Source of the DNA: Lachnospiraceae bacterium | GTDB lineage: Bacteria; Bacillota; Clostridia; Lachnospirales; Lachnospiraceae | Length of the DNA: 55,082 nucleotides | Assembly: GCA_029227035.1 (NCBI GenBank) | Contig: JAQXZD010000093.1 | Location: 1 to 55,082 of the forward strand | Direction: 5' to 3' | Part shown: positions 25,133 through 34,772 of the stretch, in pieces | How positions within the stretch are numbered: the first letter of the stretch is position 1 | Layout: every line of letters starts with the position of its first letter | The notes under the pieces: generated by a model | What the model was told of the DNA's origin: nothing | Databases searched by the model: none | What the model saw: the letters and a program-made list of their open reading frames with translations, nothing else | Position numbers and translations under genes: made by a program

Positions 25133-26198
25133 ATTTACAAGAAAAAAATTGGAGCAGATAGTAATCGGTGAACCGGATGCGGATGTGCGAAACAGGATAT
25201 TGCAAACCTGGGATACAGTGGCAAAACCGCTGGATGGAATGGGAAAATTTGAGACGCTGACAGCACAGATTGGAGCGGTTCTTGGTACAGAGAATATCGA
25301 CATTTCCAGGAAAGCGGTCATCATTATGTGTGCAGATAACGGTATTGTTGAAGAAAATGTGACCCAGACCGGACAGGAGATTACAGCCCGTGTTGCCGCA
25401 GCAATGGGAAAAAGAACTTCCTGCGTAGGAAGGATGGCAAAGATAGTCGGGGCAGAAACCATTCCTGTGGATATCGGCATTAACAGTATGGAAAAGATAG
25501 ATGGTGTTCTCGACAGAAAAGTAAGATGTGGAACAAGAAATTTCAGCAAAGAACCGGCTATGACAGAAGAGGAAGCAATTGCTGCAATTGCAGTCGGCAT
25601 AGACATGGTAAAAGAGTGTAAAAAGGACGGATACACCATCCTTGCAACCGGGGAAATGGGGATTGGCAATACGACAACCAGCAGTGCAATTACAGCAGCT
25701 CTTCTTCATTGTGAAGTGAGTCAGGTGACAGGCAGGGGTGCAGGATTAAGCGGTGAGGGGCTGATACATAAACAGCAGGTGATTTTGGAGGCAATACAAA
25801 AATATGATTTATATCACAAAGACGCTTTGACGGTGCTTAAGACAGTAGGAGGTTTTGATATTGCGGGACTTGCAGGCGTGTGTATGGGCGGTGCCATATA
25901 TCATGTACCAATTGTTCTGGACGGAGTAATCAGTATGGTTTCGGCACTTCTGGCGGAACGGATACTTCCGGGAACAAAGGCTTATTTACTTCCTTCCCAT
26001 AAAGGAAAAGAACCGGCAGTAGAACTGTTAATGAAAGAACTGGGGCTGGAACCGGTTATTGATGCAAATCTTGCATTGGGAGAAGGTAGCGGCGCAGTGA
26101 TGATGTTTTCCCTGCTGGACATTGCACTGGGAGCTTATGGGAACCGAACAACATTTTCCGAGCTTCAGATGAAACCATATCGGAGGTTTGAAACATGA
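25101..26198 (+). CDS. cobT: Nicotinate-nucleotide-dimethylbenzimidazole phosphoribosyltransferase
   Basis: CobT activates the lower-ligand base to its alpha-riboside phosphate. The 365-residue product contains PLDGMGKFE, the [16 protein letters not shown] block, [14 protein letters not shown] and the catalytic-Glu region [11 protein letters not shown]. It overlaps cobQ by 32 bases and the cobU stop/start by 4. Confidence 0.95.
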   Translation: MECLEKPAWNRFTRKKLEQIVIGEPDADVRNRILQTWDTVAKPLDGMGKFETLTAQIGAVLGTENIDISRKAVIIMCADNGIVEENVTQTGQEITARVAAAMGKRTSCVGRMAKIVGAETIPVDIGINSMEKIDGVLDRKVRCGTRNFSKEPAMTEEEAIAAIAVGIDMVKECKKDGYTILATGEMGIGNTTTSSAITAALLHCEVSQVTGRGAGLSGEGLIHKQQVILEAIQKYDLYHKDALTVLKTVGGFDIAGLAGVCMGGAIYHVPIVLDGVISMVSALLAERILPGTKAYLLPSHKGKEPAVELLMKELGLEPVIDANLALGEGSGAVMMFSLLDIALGAYGNRTTFSELQMKPYRRFET

Positions 26199-26737
26199 TG
26201 ACATTAATTATCGGAGGTAGCGGCAGCGGAAAATCAGCTTATGCAGAAGACTATCTGTCCGACATCTCGAAAAACAGCAGAAAATATTATCTTGCAACCA
26301 TGCAGGCTTTTGATATGGAAGGCAGAATGAAAATTGAGAAACACCGAAAAATGAGAAACGGAAAAGGATTTCACACCATAGAACAGCCGATGGATATCGA
26401 TACTGCATTAAATGAAATGGAAGAACCAAAAGAAAGCGCAGCACTTTTGGAATGCATTTCCAATCTGACTGCAAATGAAATGTTTTCGGGAGAGCAGGCA
26501 AAAGACAGCAGGGAAGTAACCGAAAAAATTGTAAATGGGGTAAAGCAGCTAAAGGAGAAATTAAATCATCTGGTAATTGTCAGCAATAATGTATTTGAAG
26601 ACGGAATCCGGTATGATGAGACCACCATGGAGTACATAAAGGCTATGGGAATGATTAATGAAAGGCTGGCAGCCATGGCAGATCAGGTGATCGAGGTAGT
26701 TGTAGGGATTCCGGTTGCTGTAAAGAAAGGAAATTAG
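26195..26737 (+). CDS. cobU: Adenosylcobinamide kinase/guanylyltransferase (CobU), copy 1
   Basis: CobU phosphorylates adenosylcobinamide and adds GMP. The 180-residue protein has the P-loop GGSGSGKSAYAE and the KIEKHRKMRNGKGFHTIE block that contains the guanylylated His. The usual NEVGxGIVP motif near residue 125 is replaced by NNVFEDGIRYDE. That motif is kept in a separate smaller CobU-like gene 774 bases downstream, so the two copies have diverged. Confidence 0.9.
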   Translation: MMTLIIGGSGSGKSAYAEDYLSDISKNSRKYYLATMQAFDMEGRMKIEKHRKMRNGKGFHTIEQPMDIDTALNEMEEPKESAALLECISNLTANEMFSGEQAKDSREVTEKIVNGVKQLKEKLNHLVIVSNNVFEDGIRYDETTMEYIKAMGMINERLAAMADQVIEVVVGIPVAVKKGN

Positions 26738-26738
26738 T

Positions 26739-27506
26739 ATGCGGATTATAAAATCTTTTATTATCGCATTTTCCATGTATTCCACAATTCCCATGCCACA
26801 GTTTGAGTGGAAGGACGAGGATATGAAATATATGCTTTGCTTTTTCCCCTGGGTAGGTGCAGTGATTGGCATTTGTGTTTATTTATGGAAAATGGTTTGT
26901 GCCAGATTTGGAATCGGCTCCCTGTGCTATGCATGCATAGGAACTGCCATTCCGCTTCTTATCACAGGGGGCTTTCATGTGGATGGATTTATGGATACGA
27001 TGGATGCATTCCATTCCTATCGGCCAAAAGAAAAGAAACTGGAGATATTGAAGGACTCCCATATCGGAGCTTTTGCAGTAATCATGCTGGGAACCTATGG
27101 GCTCATATATCTGGGGGCGTTTTTGCAAATTCAAAACAAGGATATATTACAAATTGTCTGTGCGGGATTTTGTCTGGCCAGAGTCTTAAGCGGAATCAGT
27201 GTGGTTTCCTTTCCAGCTGCCAAAAAGGAAGGCATGCTTTATCATTTTGCAGACAGTGCACAAAAAAACATTGTAAAAATCTTTCTGTATTTACAGGGCA
27301 TATTGTGCATCGGCTTTATGTTATGGAGATCTTTTTACGTAGGTCTTATTGTGTGTGCAGCAGCTTTAGGAGCATTTGTCTACTATTACAGGCGGTGTAA
27401 AAAGGAACTTGGTGGAATTACGGGAGACACTGCGGGTTATTTTGTATTAATCTGTGAAGGTTGTATGATGGTGAGCGCAGCAGTTTTTAATGTACTTGGA
27501 GGATGA
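26739..27506 (+). CDS. cobS: Adenosylcobinamide-GDP ribazoletransferase (cobalamin synthase)
   Basis: CobS is the integral membrane enzyme that joins the activated corrinoid and alpha-ribazole. The 255-residue protein has six or so membrane segments and the Mg-binding GGFHVDGFMDTMDAFHS motif near residues 69-85, plus IGAFAVIMLGTYGL. Only one base separates it from cobU. Confidence 0.93.
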   Translation: MRIIKSFIIAFSMYSTIPMPQFEWKDEDMKYMLCFFPWVGAVIGICVYLWKMVCARFGIGSLCYACIGTAIPLLITGGFHVDGFMDTMDAFHSYRPKEKKLEILKDSHIGAFAVIMLGTYGLIYLGAFLQIQNKDILQIVCAGFCLARVLSGISVVSFPAAKKEGMLYHFADSAQKNIVKIFLYLQGILCIGFMLWRSFYVGLIVCAAALGAFVYYYRRCKKELGGITGDTAGYFVLICEGCMMVSAAVFNVLGG

Positions 27507-27510
27507 AAAA

Positions 27511-27894
27511 ATGAAACTGGTAATTGGCGGATATTCACAGGGAAAACTGGGAGTTGTATTATCAAATTATAAAGAAGAGGAAGTGGAAGTTTTTGATGGT
27601 TTACTTCCTCCGGATGAAGAGCAACTGACAAAAACCGTAATCATCAATCATTTCCATAACTGGGTAAGAAACCGGTTGCTGCAGGAAAAGAAACCGGAAG
27701 CAGAAATAGAATCCTATTTAAAAAAACATCCACAGACAATCATTATCAGTGATGAGATTGGAAATGGAATTGTGCCCGTAGATGCTTTTGAAAGAGAGTA
27801 CAGGGAGCGAACAGGGAGAATTCTTGTAAATCTGGCAAAACAGGCAGATGAGGTGGTGCGTGTGATATGCGGAATTGGTCAGAAAATAAAATAG
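27511..27894 (+). CDS. Small CobU-like protein, copy 2
   Basis: This 127-residue protein has a degenerate P-loop (GGYSQGKLG in place of GGxxSGKS) and a well-kept C-terminal CobU half: ISDEIGNGIVPVDAFEREYRERTGRILVNLAKQADEVVRVICGI. The central region is shorter than in CobU and the HRxxR stretch is missing. It may supply the guanosine-binding end or be a regulatory subunit. The ATG at 27511 follows TTGGAGG; the ATG at 27490 lies before this site. Confidence 0.75.
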   Translation: MKLVIGGYSQGKLGVVLSNYKEEEVEVFDGLLPPDEEQLTKTVIINHFHNWVRNRLLQEKKPEAEIESYLKKHPQTIIISDEIGNGIVPVDAFEREYRERTGRILVNLAKQADEVVRVICGIGQKIK

Positions 27895-28493
27895 AGCTGG
27901 TACTTATCCGGCATGGAGCCACGAAAGCCAATCAAGAACACAGATATCTGGGAAAGACAGATGAAAGCTTAAGTCCGGAAGGTATAGAAGAGCTTAAGAA
28001 GGCAAGACAGAAAGGCTTTTATCCTGCTGTTGACAGCCTGTTTGTAAGTCCGATGAAAAGATGTATGGAAACAGCAGAGATTTTATATCCAGACAAAGCA
28101 GTGATTCCCATACAGGAATTTGAAGAAATGGATTTTGGAATCTTTGAAGGAAAGAATTATCTGGATTTGCAGAATGATAAAAGATATCAGGCGTGGATTG
28201 ACAGTAATGGCACATTACCGTTTCCGGAAGGAGAAAGCCGGGAAGATTTTATCAGAAGATGTGAACAGGGATTCCGGAAGATGATAGATTCTATTAGGGA
28301 TAATCATGCACAGGGAACGATAAAGGCAGGGGCAATTGTACATGGAGGCACCATCATGTCGGTTCTAAGCAGTTTTTACGGTGGAGATTATTTTGATTAT
28401 CAGATTCAAAACGGAAAAGGATACATCTGTAAGCTGAAAGGAAATACTTATGAAATATCACATATCGGCATTCTTTCTGGGGTTTCTTCTTGA
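27867..28493 (+). CDS. cobC: Alpha-ribazole phosphatase (histidine phosphatase family)
   Basis: The 208-residue protein has the histidine-phosphatase signature LVLIRHGATKAN near residues 10-21, SPMKRCMETAEIL, the acid EMDFGIFEG and the second His in AIVHGGTIM. In this operon it should remove the phosphate from alpha-ribazole phosphate or the final cobalamin phosphate. It overlaps its neighbours on both sides. Confidence 0.88.
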   Translation: MRNWSENKIELVLIRHGATKANQEHRYLGKTDESLSPEGIEELKKARQKGFYPAVDSLFVSPMKRCMETAEILYPDKAVIPIQEFEEMDFGIFEGKNYLDLQNDKRYQAWIDSNGTLPFPEGESREDFIRRCEQGFRKMIDSIRDNHAQGTIKAGAIVHGGTIMSVLSSFYGGDYFDYQIQNGKGYICKLKGNTYEISHIGILSGVSS

Positions 28494-29436
28494 TTTGATT
28501 TTGGGCGATCCCCATTGCTTTCCACATCCAATCCGTCTGATTGGATACTTGATAGAGAAGTTGGAAAAATGGTTACGAAAGAAGCCTGATTCGCGAGATG
28601 AAAAGAAAGAAATAAAAAAAGGAATCCTACTTGTGCTTATCGTGCTTGTGATTACGGCTGCAGTGACATCCATAGCAGCAATTGGAGCATATTACATAAA
28701 TCCTTATCTGGGAGTTGCAGTGGAAACCATTATGACGTATCAGATTCTTGCCACAAAGAGTCTTAGGACAGAAAGCATGAAGGTATATAAAAGTCTGAAA
28801 GAAGAAGGCCTCGAAGAAGCAAGAAAGGCTGTTTCCATGATTGTGGGAAGAGATACAACAGTTCTGGATGAAGAGGGTGTGACAAAAGCTGCAATAGAGA
28901 CCGTAGCGGAAAATACTTCTGATGGAGTGATTGCTCCCATGCTGTATACGGCACTTGGAGGGCCGGTTCTGGGATTTTTATATAAGGCAGTCAATACCAT
29001 GGATTCCATGGTTGGTTATAAGAATGATAAGTATCTGTATTTTGGAAGGGCTGCAGCAAAACTGGATGACGTGGTGAATTTCGTACCGGCCAGAATCAGC
29101 GCGTATCTGATGATTTTAGCGTCTTTTCTTGGCGGTAAGAATTACAATGGAAAGCAGGCATATGGTATATACAAAAGGGACAACCGGAAGCATGCAAGTC
29201 CAAATTCCGCCCAGACAGAATCGGTATGTGCCGGGGCTTTGGGACTTCAGTTAGCCGGAGATGCCAGTTATTTTGGAAAGGTGGTAAAGAAGCCATATAT
29301 TGGGGATGCCTTAAGGAAGGTGGAATACGAGGATATTAAACGGGTAAATCATCTGATGTATTTAACGGCAGGAATCAGTGAAATACTCTGTCTTATTTTG
29401 ATGATAGTTTTTACATATCTGATAGAAGGGATGTGA
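28450..29436 (+). CDS. cbiB: Adenosylcobinamide-phosphate synthase
   Basis: CbiB attaches aminopropanol phosphate to adenosylcobyric acid. The 328-residue membrane protein has LDLILGDPHCFPHPIRLIG at the start, the AAIETVAENTSDGVIAPM block, and NAQTES-like HASPNSAQTESVCAGALG near residue 245, all typical. The start lies within cobC. Confidence 0.95.
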   Translation: MKYHISAFFLGFLLDLILGDPHCFPHPIRLIGYLIEKLEKWLRKKPDSRDEKKEIKKGILLVLIVLVITAAVTSIAAIGAYYINPYLGVAVETIMTYQILATKSLRTESMKVYKSLKEEGLEEARKAVSMIVGRDTTVLDEEGVTKAAIETVAENTSDGVIAPMLYTALGGPVLGFLYKAVNTMDSMVGYKNDKYLYFGRAAAKLDDVVNFVPARISAYLMILASFLGGKNYNGKQAYGIYKRDNRKHASPNSAQTESVCAGALGLQLAGDASYFGKVVKKPYIGDALRKVEYEDIKRVNHLMYLTAGISEILCLILMIVFTYLIEGM

Positions 29437-29443
29437 CCGGTAA

Positions 29444-30475
29444 GTGGGTGGAATACATGGCGGAGACATTTACAGAAATAAAGTAAATATGGATTTTTCC
29501 GTAAATATCAATCCTCTGGGGATACCGGATGAGGTGAAAAAGGTACTGAAGGGCGCAGCGGACCGATGCCTGGAATACCCGGATATGGAGGCATCTGAAT
29601 TAAAATCTGCGGTTAGTAATATGCTGGGCATTCCGGGAGAGTATCTGACATTCGGAAATGGGGCATCCGAGATTTTTATGGGAATTGTGCATGCACTGAA
29701 ACCGGAGAAAACGCTGATTCCGGTTCCTTCATTTTATGGTTATGAATATACCACAGAGGCGGCTTCAAGTGATATTGTTTATTTTCCATTGAAAGAAGAG
29801 AATGAATTTTTGCCGGATGAAGATTTACTGGAAGCCCTGACAGAAGATATCGATATGCTCTGGTTTGCAAATCCCAACAATCCCACGGGAAAGAGGGTAG
29901 AGACAGAGTACCTGAAAAAACTGTTTCAGGTGTGCAGAGAGAAAAACATCTATGTGGTACTGGACGAGTGCTTTATCGAGTTCTGCGGCAGTGAATATTC
30001 CATGCTGCCGGATATGGAAGATTATGCGCATGTATTGATTGTCCGTGCATTTACAAAGATTTATGCAATTCCCGGAGTGAGATTAGGGTATCTGGTGTGC
30101 AGTAATAAGACTTTGTCAGACAGAATCAGAAAGCAGCTTCCGGAGTGGAACCTGTCCGTTTTTGCACAGGCGGCAGGTGTTGCATGCACAGGGCAGAGGA
30201 CCTATGTAGAAAAAACAGTAGAGTATGTAAAAAAAGAAAGAAAATATTTAACCGATGGATTAAAAAGGTTCGGTTTTCATGTGTATAACAGTGATACAAA
30301 TTTTATTCTGATTTACAGCGAAAGACCATTGTATGAAATGCTGTTGCAAAGGGGAATTTTGATTCGTGACTGTGCAAATTTTAAAGGTTTGTCAAAGGGA
30401 TTTTACAGAATTGCGGTAAAGCAGAGAAAGGATAACGAAAAGCTGTTGGAAGCGATAGGTGATTGTATTGGATAG
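29444..30475 (+). CDS. cobD: Threonine-phosphate decarboxylase, PLP enzyme
   Basis: CobD makes aminopropanol phosphate for CbiB. The 343-residue type I PLP protein starts with GGIHGGDIYRN and VNINPLG, and has NPNNPTGK, the LDECFIEF strand, and the Schiff-base Lys in RAFTKIYAIPGVRLGY. A GTG at 29444 is the only start that keeps the HGGD motif, since TAA precedes it. Its ribosome binding site is weak, so it may depend on coupling with cbiB. Confidence 0.93.
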   Translation: MGGIHGGDIYRNKVNMDFSVNINPLGIPDEVKKVLKGAADRCLEYPDMEASELKSAVSNMLGIPGEYLTFGNGASEIFMGIVHALKPEKTLIPVPSFYGYEYTTEAASSDIVYFPLKEENEFLPDEDLLEALTEDIDMLWFANPNNPTGKRVETEYLKKLFQVCREKNIYVVLDECFIEFCGSEYSMLPDMEDYAHVLIVRAFTKIYAIPGVRLGYLVCSNKTLSDRIRKQLPEWNLSVFAQAAGVACTGQRTYVEKTVEYVKKERKYLTDGLKRFGFHVYNSDTNFILIYSERPLYEMLLQRGILIRDCANFKGLSKGFYRIAVKQRKDNEKLLEAIGDCIG

Positions 30476-31106
30476 GATAGAACATTTATTACCGGAAGAA
30501 ATTGAAAAGAGAAGTTTTGAGATTATTTCACAGGAACTGGAACAAAAGGGAATTGTCCTGCCACAAGAACAGGAAATGATTACCAAACGGGTCATCCACA
30601 CCAGTGCAGATTTTGATTATGTTAAGACTCTTTGCTATTCAAAGAACGCAGTGAGAATTGCAAAAGACTTAATTTTAAATGGCGCAGACATTGTGACGGA
30701 TACCAATATGGCCAGGGCAGGAATCAATAAGAAAATGCTGGCTCGTTTCGGCGGAGAAGTACATTGCTTTATGGCAGATGAGGAAGTGTCACAGACAGCA
30801 AAGGAAAGAGGAACCACACGGGCAGCAGTCAGCATGGAAAAGGCATCTAAGCTGACGAAACCGGTTATTTTTGCCATAGGAAATGCGCCGACAGCTTTAA
30901 TTCAATTGTATGAAATGATGCAGAGCAAAGCCTTTCGACCGGCCTTTGTGATTGGGGTTCCGGTAGGGTTTGTGAATGTGGAAGTCGCAAAAGAACTGAT
31001 TATGGAAATGGATGTGCCGTATATTGTAAACAGAGGAAGAAAAGGCGGAAGTAACGTGGCAGCAGCAATCTGTAATGCATTGCTTTATGAGCTTGGCAGG
31101 AGGTGA
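30468..31106 (+). CDS. cbiC: Cobalt-precorrin-8 methylmutase
   Basis: CbiC moves a methyl group from C11 to C12 of the corrin ring. The 212-residue protein contains IEKRSFEII, the catalytic-His region RVIHTSADFDY, TDTNMARAGI and the end block GFVNVEVAKE...NRGRKGGSN. A TTG at 30468, five bases after AGGTGA, is preferred; a GTG at 30459 would add three residues. It overlaps cobD. Confidence 0.93.
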   Translation: MDRIEHLLPEEIEKRSFEIISQELEQKGIVLPQEQEMITKRVIHTSADFDYVKTLCYSKNAVRIAKDLILNGADIVTDTNMARAGINKKMLARFGGEVHCFMADEEVSQTAKERGTTRAAVSMEKASKLTKPVIFAIGNAPTALIQLYEMMQSKAFRPAFVIGVPVGFVNVEVAKELIMEMDVPYIVNRGRKGGSNVAAAICNALLYELGRR

Positions 31107-31110
31107 GCAG

Positions 31111-32232
31111 ATGCGATATGGTTTTACCACAGGCAGTTGTGCGGCAGCGGCGGCAAAAGCAGCGGCATATATGCTGTTGGCCGGAAAAGTGAAGACGGAG
31201 ATAACCATAGAAACGCCAAAGGGGATTCACTATACGGCGCAAATTCTTAAGATTAGGCGGGGGGAAAAGGAAGTAAGCTGTGCGGTAGAAAAGGATGGCG
31301 GGGATGATCCGGATATCACCACCGGAGCATTGAGTTGTGCAAAGGTTTCCTATATTGATACAGAGGAAGAGGCTAAGGTTCTGGTTGATGGCGGCATCGG
31401 AGTAGGGCGTGTGACAAAGCCCGGTCTGGATCAGCCGGTGGGAAATGCGGCAATCAATCATGTCCCAAGGGAGATGATTGAGAGAGAGGTACTACAGGTA
31501 TGCAGGTTGTTGGATTATCAAGGTTCTTTAAAAGTAGAAATCTCCGTTCCGGAAGGGGAGCGGATTGCAGAATAGACCTTTAATCCGAGACTGGGAATCG
31601 AAGGGGGGATTTCTATTCTTGGAACCAGTGGAATTGTAGAGCCCATGAGCAATCAGGCAATATTGGATACAATTCGGGTAGAGCTGAATCAGAGAAAAGC
31701 ATTGGGGTATGATTACGTGGCAGTTTCTCCGGGAAATTATGGCTTGGAGTTTATGAAGAAAGTCTATGGCTACGATTTGGATCAGAGCGTGAAATGCAGT
31801 AACTTTATCGGAGATACCATTGACATGGCCGTAGAGCTTGGTTTTAAAAAGATGCTTCTCACCGGACATATCGGAAAGTTAATCAAGGTGGCAGGAGGCA
31901 TTATGAATACTCATTCCAAGGAAGGCGATTGCAGGATGGAACTGTTGACTGCTTTTTCCGTAAAATCCGGAGTGGAATCAAAGCAGGCAAGTGAAATTTT
32001 AGAGTGTGTTACAACCGAAGAGGCTGTGCGTATTCTTAAGGAAACCGGTAAGCAGCAGGAGGTAATGGATTATGCCATGGAGCGTATCTGTTATTATCTA
32101 AATAAACGTGCAAAAGGAAAGATGCAGGTTGATTGCATCATGTATTCCAATGAGTTTGGCGAGTTGGCAAAAAGTAAGGAGGCGAAGGAATGGTTTACTT
32201 TGTTGGAGCGGGAACAGGAGCAGCAGATTTAA
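31111..32232 (+). pseudogene. cbiD: Cobalt-precorrin-5B C1-methyltransferase gene interrupted by an in-frame TAG
   Basis: The frame runs from MRYGFTTGSCAAAAAKAA (after AGGAGGTGAGC) to 32232 and is a full CbiD of about 373 codons, except for TAG at 31573-31575. The protein reads VPEGERIAE, then TAG, then TFNPRLGIEGGISILGT without loss of frame or residues. Relatives usually have Lys at this codon, so an AAG-to-TAG change is likely. The stop separates a 154-residue N-terminal piece from a C-terminal piece whose first ATG is at 31645. Many genes here end in TAG, so general recoding is unlikely. Either cbiD is dead, or the two parts are made separately, or the TAG is suppressed or a base-call error. 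Confidence 0.9.
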
Positions 32233-32951
32233 TTACGGTCAGGGGAATGCATCTTTTGGAGCAGGCAGACGTCATTATTTATGCCGGTTCTCTGGTAAAT
32301 CCCAAACTGCTTGATTATGCAAAAAAAGAATGTGAAATTCATAACAGTGCAAAGCTGACGTTGAATGAAGTGATAGACATTATGAAGAAAGCGGAAGAAG
32401 AAGGAAAAGTGACGGTCAGACTTCATACAGGGGATCCAAGTATTTACGGTGCAATCAGAGAGCAGATGGATGAGCTGGACAGACTGGGAATTGAATATGA
32501 AAGTTGTCCTGGTGTCAGTGCCTGTTTTGGAGCGGCGGCTTCTCTGAATCTGGAATACACCCTGCCGGATATTTCCCAGTCTTTGATCATTACAAGAATG
32601 GAAGGAAAGACAACGGTTCCGCCGAGAGAAAGCATAGAAAGTTTTGCGGCACATCAGGCTTCCATGGCAATCTATTTAAGTACCGGTATGCTGGAGGAAT
32701 TAAGCAGGAGACTGCTTGCAGGCGGCTACAGAAAAGACACGCCTGCAGCGCTTGTGTATAAGGCGACCTGGCCGGAAGAACAGGCATACATCTGCACGGT
32801 AGAAACCCTGCAAAAGACAGCCGAAGAACATGGAATTACAAAGACGGCATTAGTTCTGGTAGGGGATGCCATTATGCATCGGAAATATAAAAAATCCAGA
32901 TTATATGCATCGGATTTTTCAACAGAATTCAGGCAGGCAAAGGAAATATAA
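32190..32951 (+). CDS. cbiF: Cobalt-precorrin-4 C11-methyltransferase
   Basis: The 253-residue SAM-dependent tetrapyrrole methylase starts MVYFVGAGTGAADLITVRG and has the family blocks YAGSLV, LHTGDPSIYGA, CPGVSACFGAAA and the LYLSTG-like IYLSTGML. Its start lies 43 bases inside the cbiD frame with AAGGAGG upstream, so its expression does not require passage through the cbiD stop. Confidence 0.95.
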   Translation: MVYFVGAGTGAADLITVRGMHLLEQADVIIYAGSLVNPKLLDYAKKECEIHNSAKLTLNEVIDIMKKAEEEGKVTVRLHTGDPSIYGAIREQMDELDRLGIEYESCPGVSACFGAAASLNLEYTLPDISQSLIITRMEGKTTVPPRESIESFAAHQASMAIYLSTGMLEELSRRLLAGGYRKDTPAALVYKATWPEEQAYICTVETLQKTAEEHGITKTALVLVGDAIMHRKYKKSRLYASDFSTEFRQAKEI

Positions 32952-32953
32952 GA

Positions 32954-34021
32954 ATGGGTTTAAGTGTGATCAGTTTTACAGAAAATGGAATGCACCTTTC
33001 GGAAAAAATAGCAGGACAATGGAAACTTGCAGAGGTCAGTGTGTTTACGAAATGTTCTTATGTAAAAGAGTTTGCAAACTGTTTCCATATTTCGTATGTG
33101 GAACAGTCCATTGGGGACTGGGCAAAAGAACAGATGAAAGAAAAAAATGCGCTGCTTTTTATCGGAGCCTGTGGAATTGCGGTAAGAGCAATTGCAGGCT
33201 GCATCACGGATAAGCTAAATGACAGCCCGGTATTGGTTATGGATGAACAGGGAAACTATGTGATTTCGATTTTGTCCGGACATGTGGGAGCTGCCAATGA
33301 ACTGGCAGTGAAGATTGGAGAATTGACAGGCGCAATACCGGTTATTACAACGGCAACAGATCTTAACCGGCGTTTTGCCGTGGATTTATTCGCAAAGCAT
33401 AATGGGTTACAGATTGTGAATAAAGATGGCATTGCAAAAGTATCATCGAAGGTGTTATCCGGGAAAGAGATCACCATATCCATAGAATCCGGTCATGTGA
33501 AGGATTCTGCAAAATTGCCGGAAGGCGTAAGGCTTGTCTCCTATCCGCCAAAGCAGTCGGTTGATGTAGTGATAACAACAGAAAAATCGAAATTTGATGC
33601 ACTTCTTTATCTGAGGCCAGAAGAATATGTGATTGGAATGGGATGCAAAAAGGGAAAAGAAGCAGAAAAAATATCGGGTTTGATTGCAAAAAGAATCCGG
33701 GAGGCAGGTATTGAGAAAAGCGAGATTTTTGCACTCACTTCCATAGACCGCAAGAAGGAAGAAGCGGGATTCCTAAGTTGGAGCAGAAAAGAGAAGATTT
33801 CCTTTCTTACCTTTTCGGCAGAACAGTTGCAGGAAACAGAAGGGGAATTTCATGCGTCTGCTTTTGTCAGAGAACAGGTTGGGGTGGATAATGTGTGCGA
33901 GAGAGCAGCCTTAGCTGCATGTGGAAAAAATGGAAGGTTAATTTGTGGAAAGCATGCAGAGGATGGAATGACCATAGCAATTGCAAAAAGAGATTGGAGA
34001 GTATCATTTGATGAAGAATAG
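32954..34021 (+). CDS. cbiG: Cobalt-precorrin-5A hydrolase
   Basis: CbiG opens the delta-lactone and releases acetaldehyde. The 355-residue protein has the N-terminal CbiG block LLFIGACGIAVRAIAG, the central SGHVGAANELA and a C-terminal domain starting VIGMGCKKGKEAE, with LTSIDRKKEEAGF. Only two bases separate it from cbiF. Confidence 0.94.
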   Translation: MGLSVISFTENGMHLSEKIAGQWKLAEVSVFTKCSYVKEFANCFHISYVEQSIGDWAKEQMKEKNALLFIGACGIAVRAIAGCITDKLNDSPVLVMDEQGNYVISILSGHVGAANELAVKIGELTGAIPVITTATDLNRRFAVDLFAKHNGLQIVNKDGIAKVSSKVLSGKEITISIESGHVKDSAKLPEGVRLVSYPPKQSVDVVITTEKSKFDALLYLRPEEYVIGMGCKKGKEAEKISGLIAKRIREAGIEKSEIFALTSIDRKKEEAGFLSWSRKEKISFLTFSAEQLQETEGEFHASAFVREQVGVDNVCERAALAACGKNGRLICGKHAEDGMTIAIAKRDWRVSFDEE

Positions 34022-34772
34022 CATTTATATCATAGGAATGGGACCGGGCAAAGAAGAAATGATGACCGGAGAAGCCTTGCAGGCTCTGGAAGAGTCGGAT
34101 GTGATTATCGGGTACACGGTTTATGTGAAATTGCTTGGGGAGCGTTTTGCAGGAAAGGAAATGCTTACAACTCCCATGCGGCAGGAAGAGGAGCGTTGCA
34201 GGCTTTGCTTTGAGGAGGCTGACAAAGGAAAACAGGTGGCCTTAATCTGCAGTGGGGATGCGGGAATTTACGGGCTGGCATCCCTGATGTATGAAATCGG
34301 GAAAGAATACCCGGATACAGAGCTTGCGGTGATTCCCGGGGTTACAGCGGCAAACAGCGGGGCGGCTGTTCTAGGCGCACCTTTAAATCATGATTTTTGT
34401 GTGATAAGTCTGAGCGATTTGCTGACACCGTGGGAAAAAATAGAAAAACGTCTTCTTGCCGCAGCGGAAGGTGATTTTGCCATAGCTATTTACAATCCTT
34501 CCAGTCATAAGAGAAAAGATTATCTGATGCGGGCATGTGATATCTTACTCAGAATTATAGAAGAAGACAGACCGTGCGGTTATGTGGAGAACATCGGAAG
34601 AGAAGGTACAAGGGCAGTGACCTGCACCTTAAAGGAGTTGAGGGAAGCACAGGTAAATATGTTTACAACTGTGTTTGTAGGAAATTCCGGCTCTGAAATT
34701 ATCAACGGAAAGCTGATTACGAAGCGAGGGTATCAAATTGAAGAAAATACTGATATTTGCAGGAACAACTGA
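34011..34772 (+). CDS. cbiH: Cobalt-precorrin-3 C17-methyltransferase
   Basis: The 253-residue methylase carries IYIIGMGPGKEEMMTGEA, the GYTVYVKL strand, ICSGDAGIYGLASLMYE, VIPGVTAANSGAAVLGAPL and IYNPSSHKRKDYL, all typical of CbiH/CobJ, which contracts the ring. The ATG at 34011 follows GGAGAG and lies in the end of cbiG. Confidence 0.95.
   Translation: MKNSIYIIGMGPGKEEMMTGEALQALEESDVIIGYTVYVKLLGERFAGKEMLTTPMRQEEERCRLCFEEADKGKQVALICSGDAGIYGLASLMYEIGKEYPDTELAVIPGVTAANSGAAVLGAPLNHDFCVISLSDLLTPWEKIEKRLLAAAEGDFAIAIYNPSSHKRKDYLMRACDILLRIIEEDRPCGYVENIGREGTRAVTCTLKELREAQVNMFTTVFVGNSGSEIINGKLITKRGYQIEENTDICRNN

Noticed and set aside
31111-31575. TAG in cbiD as general stop-codon recoding in this organism
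   Set aside because: Several intact genes here, such as cobD and cobU, end in TAG at normal lengths.
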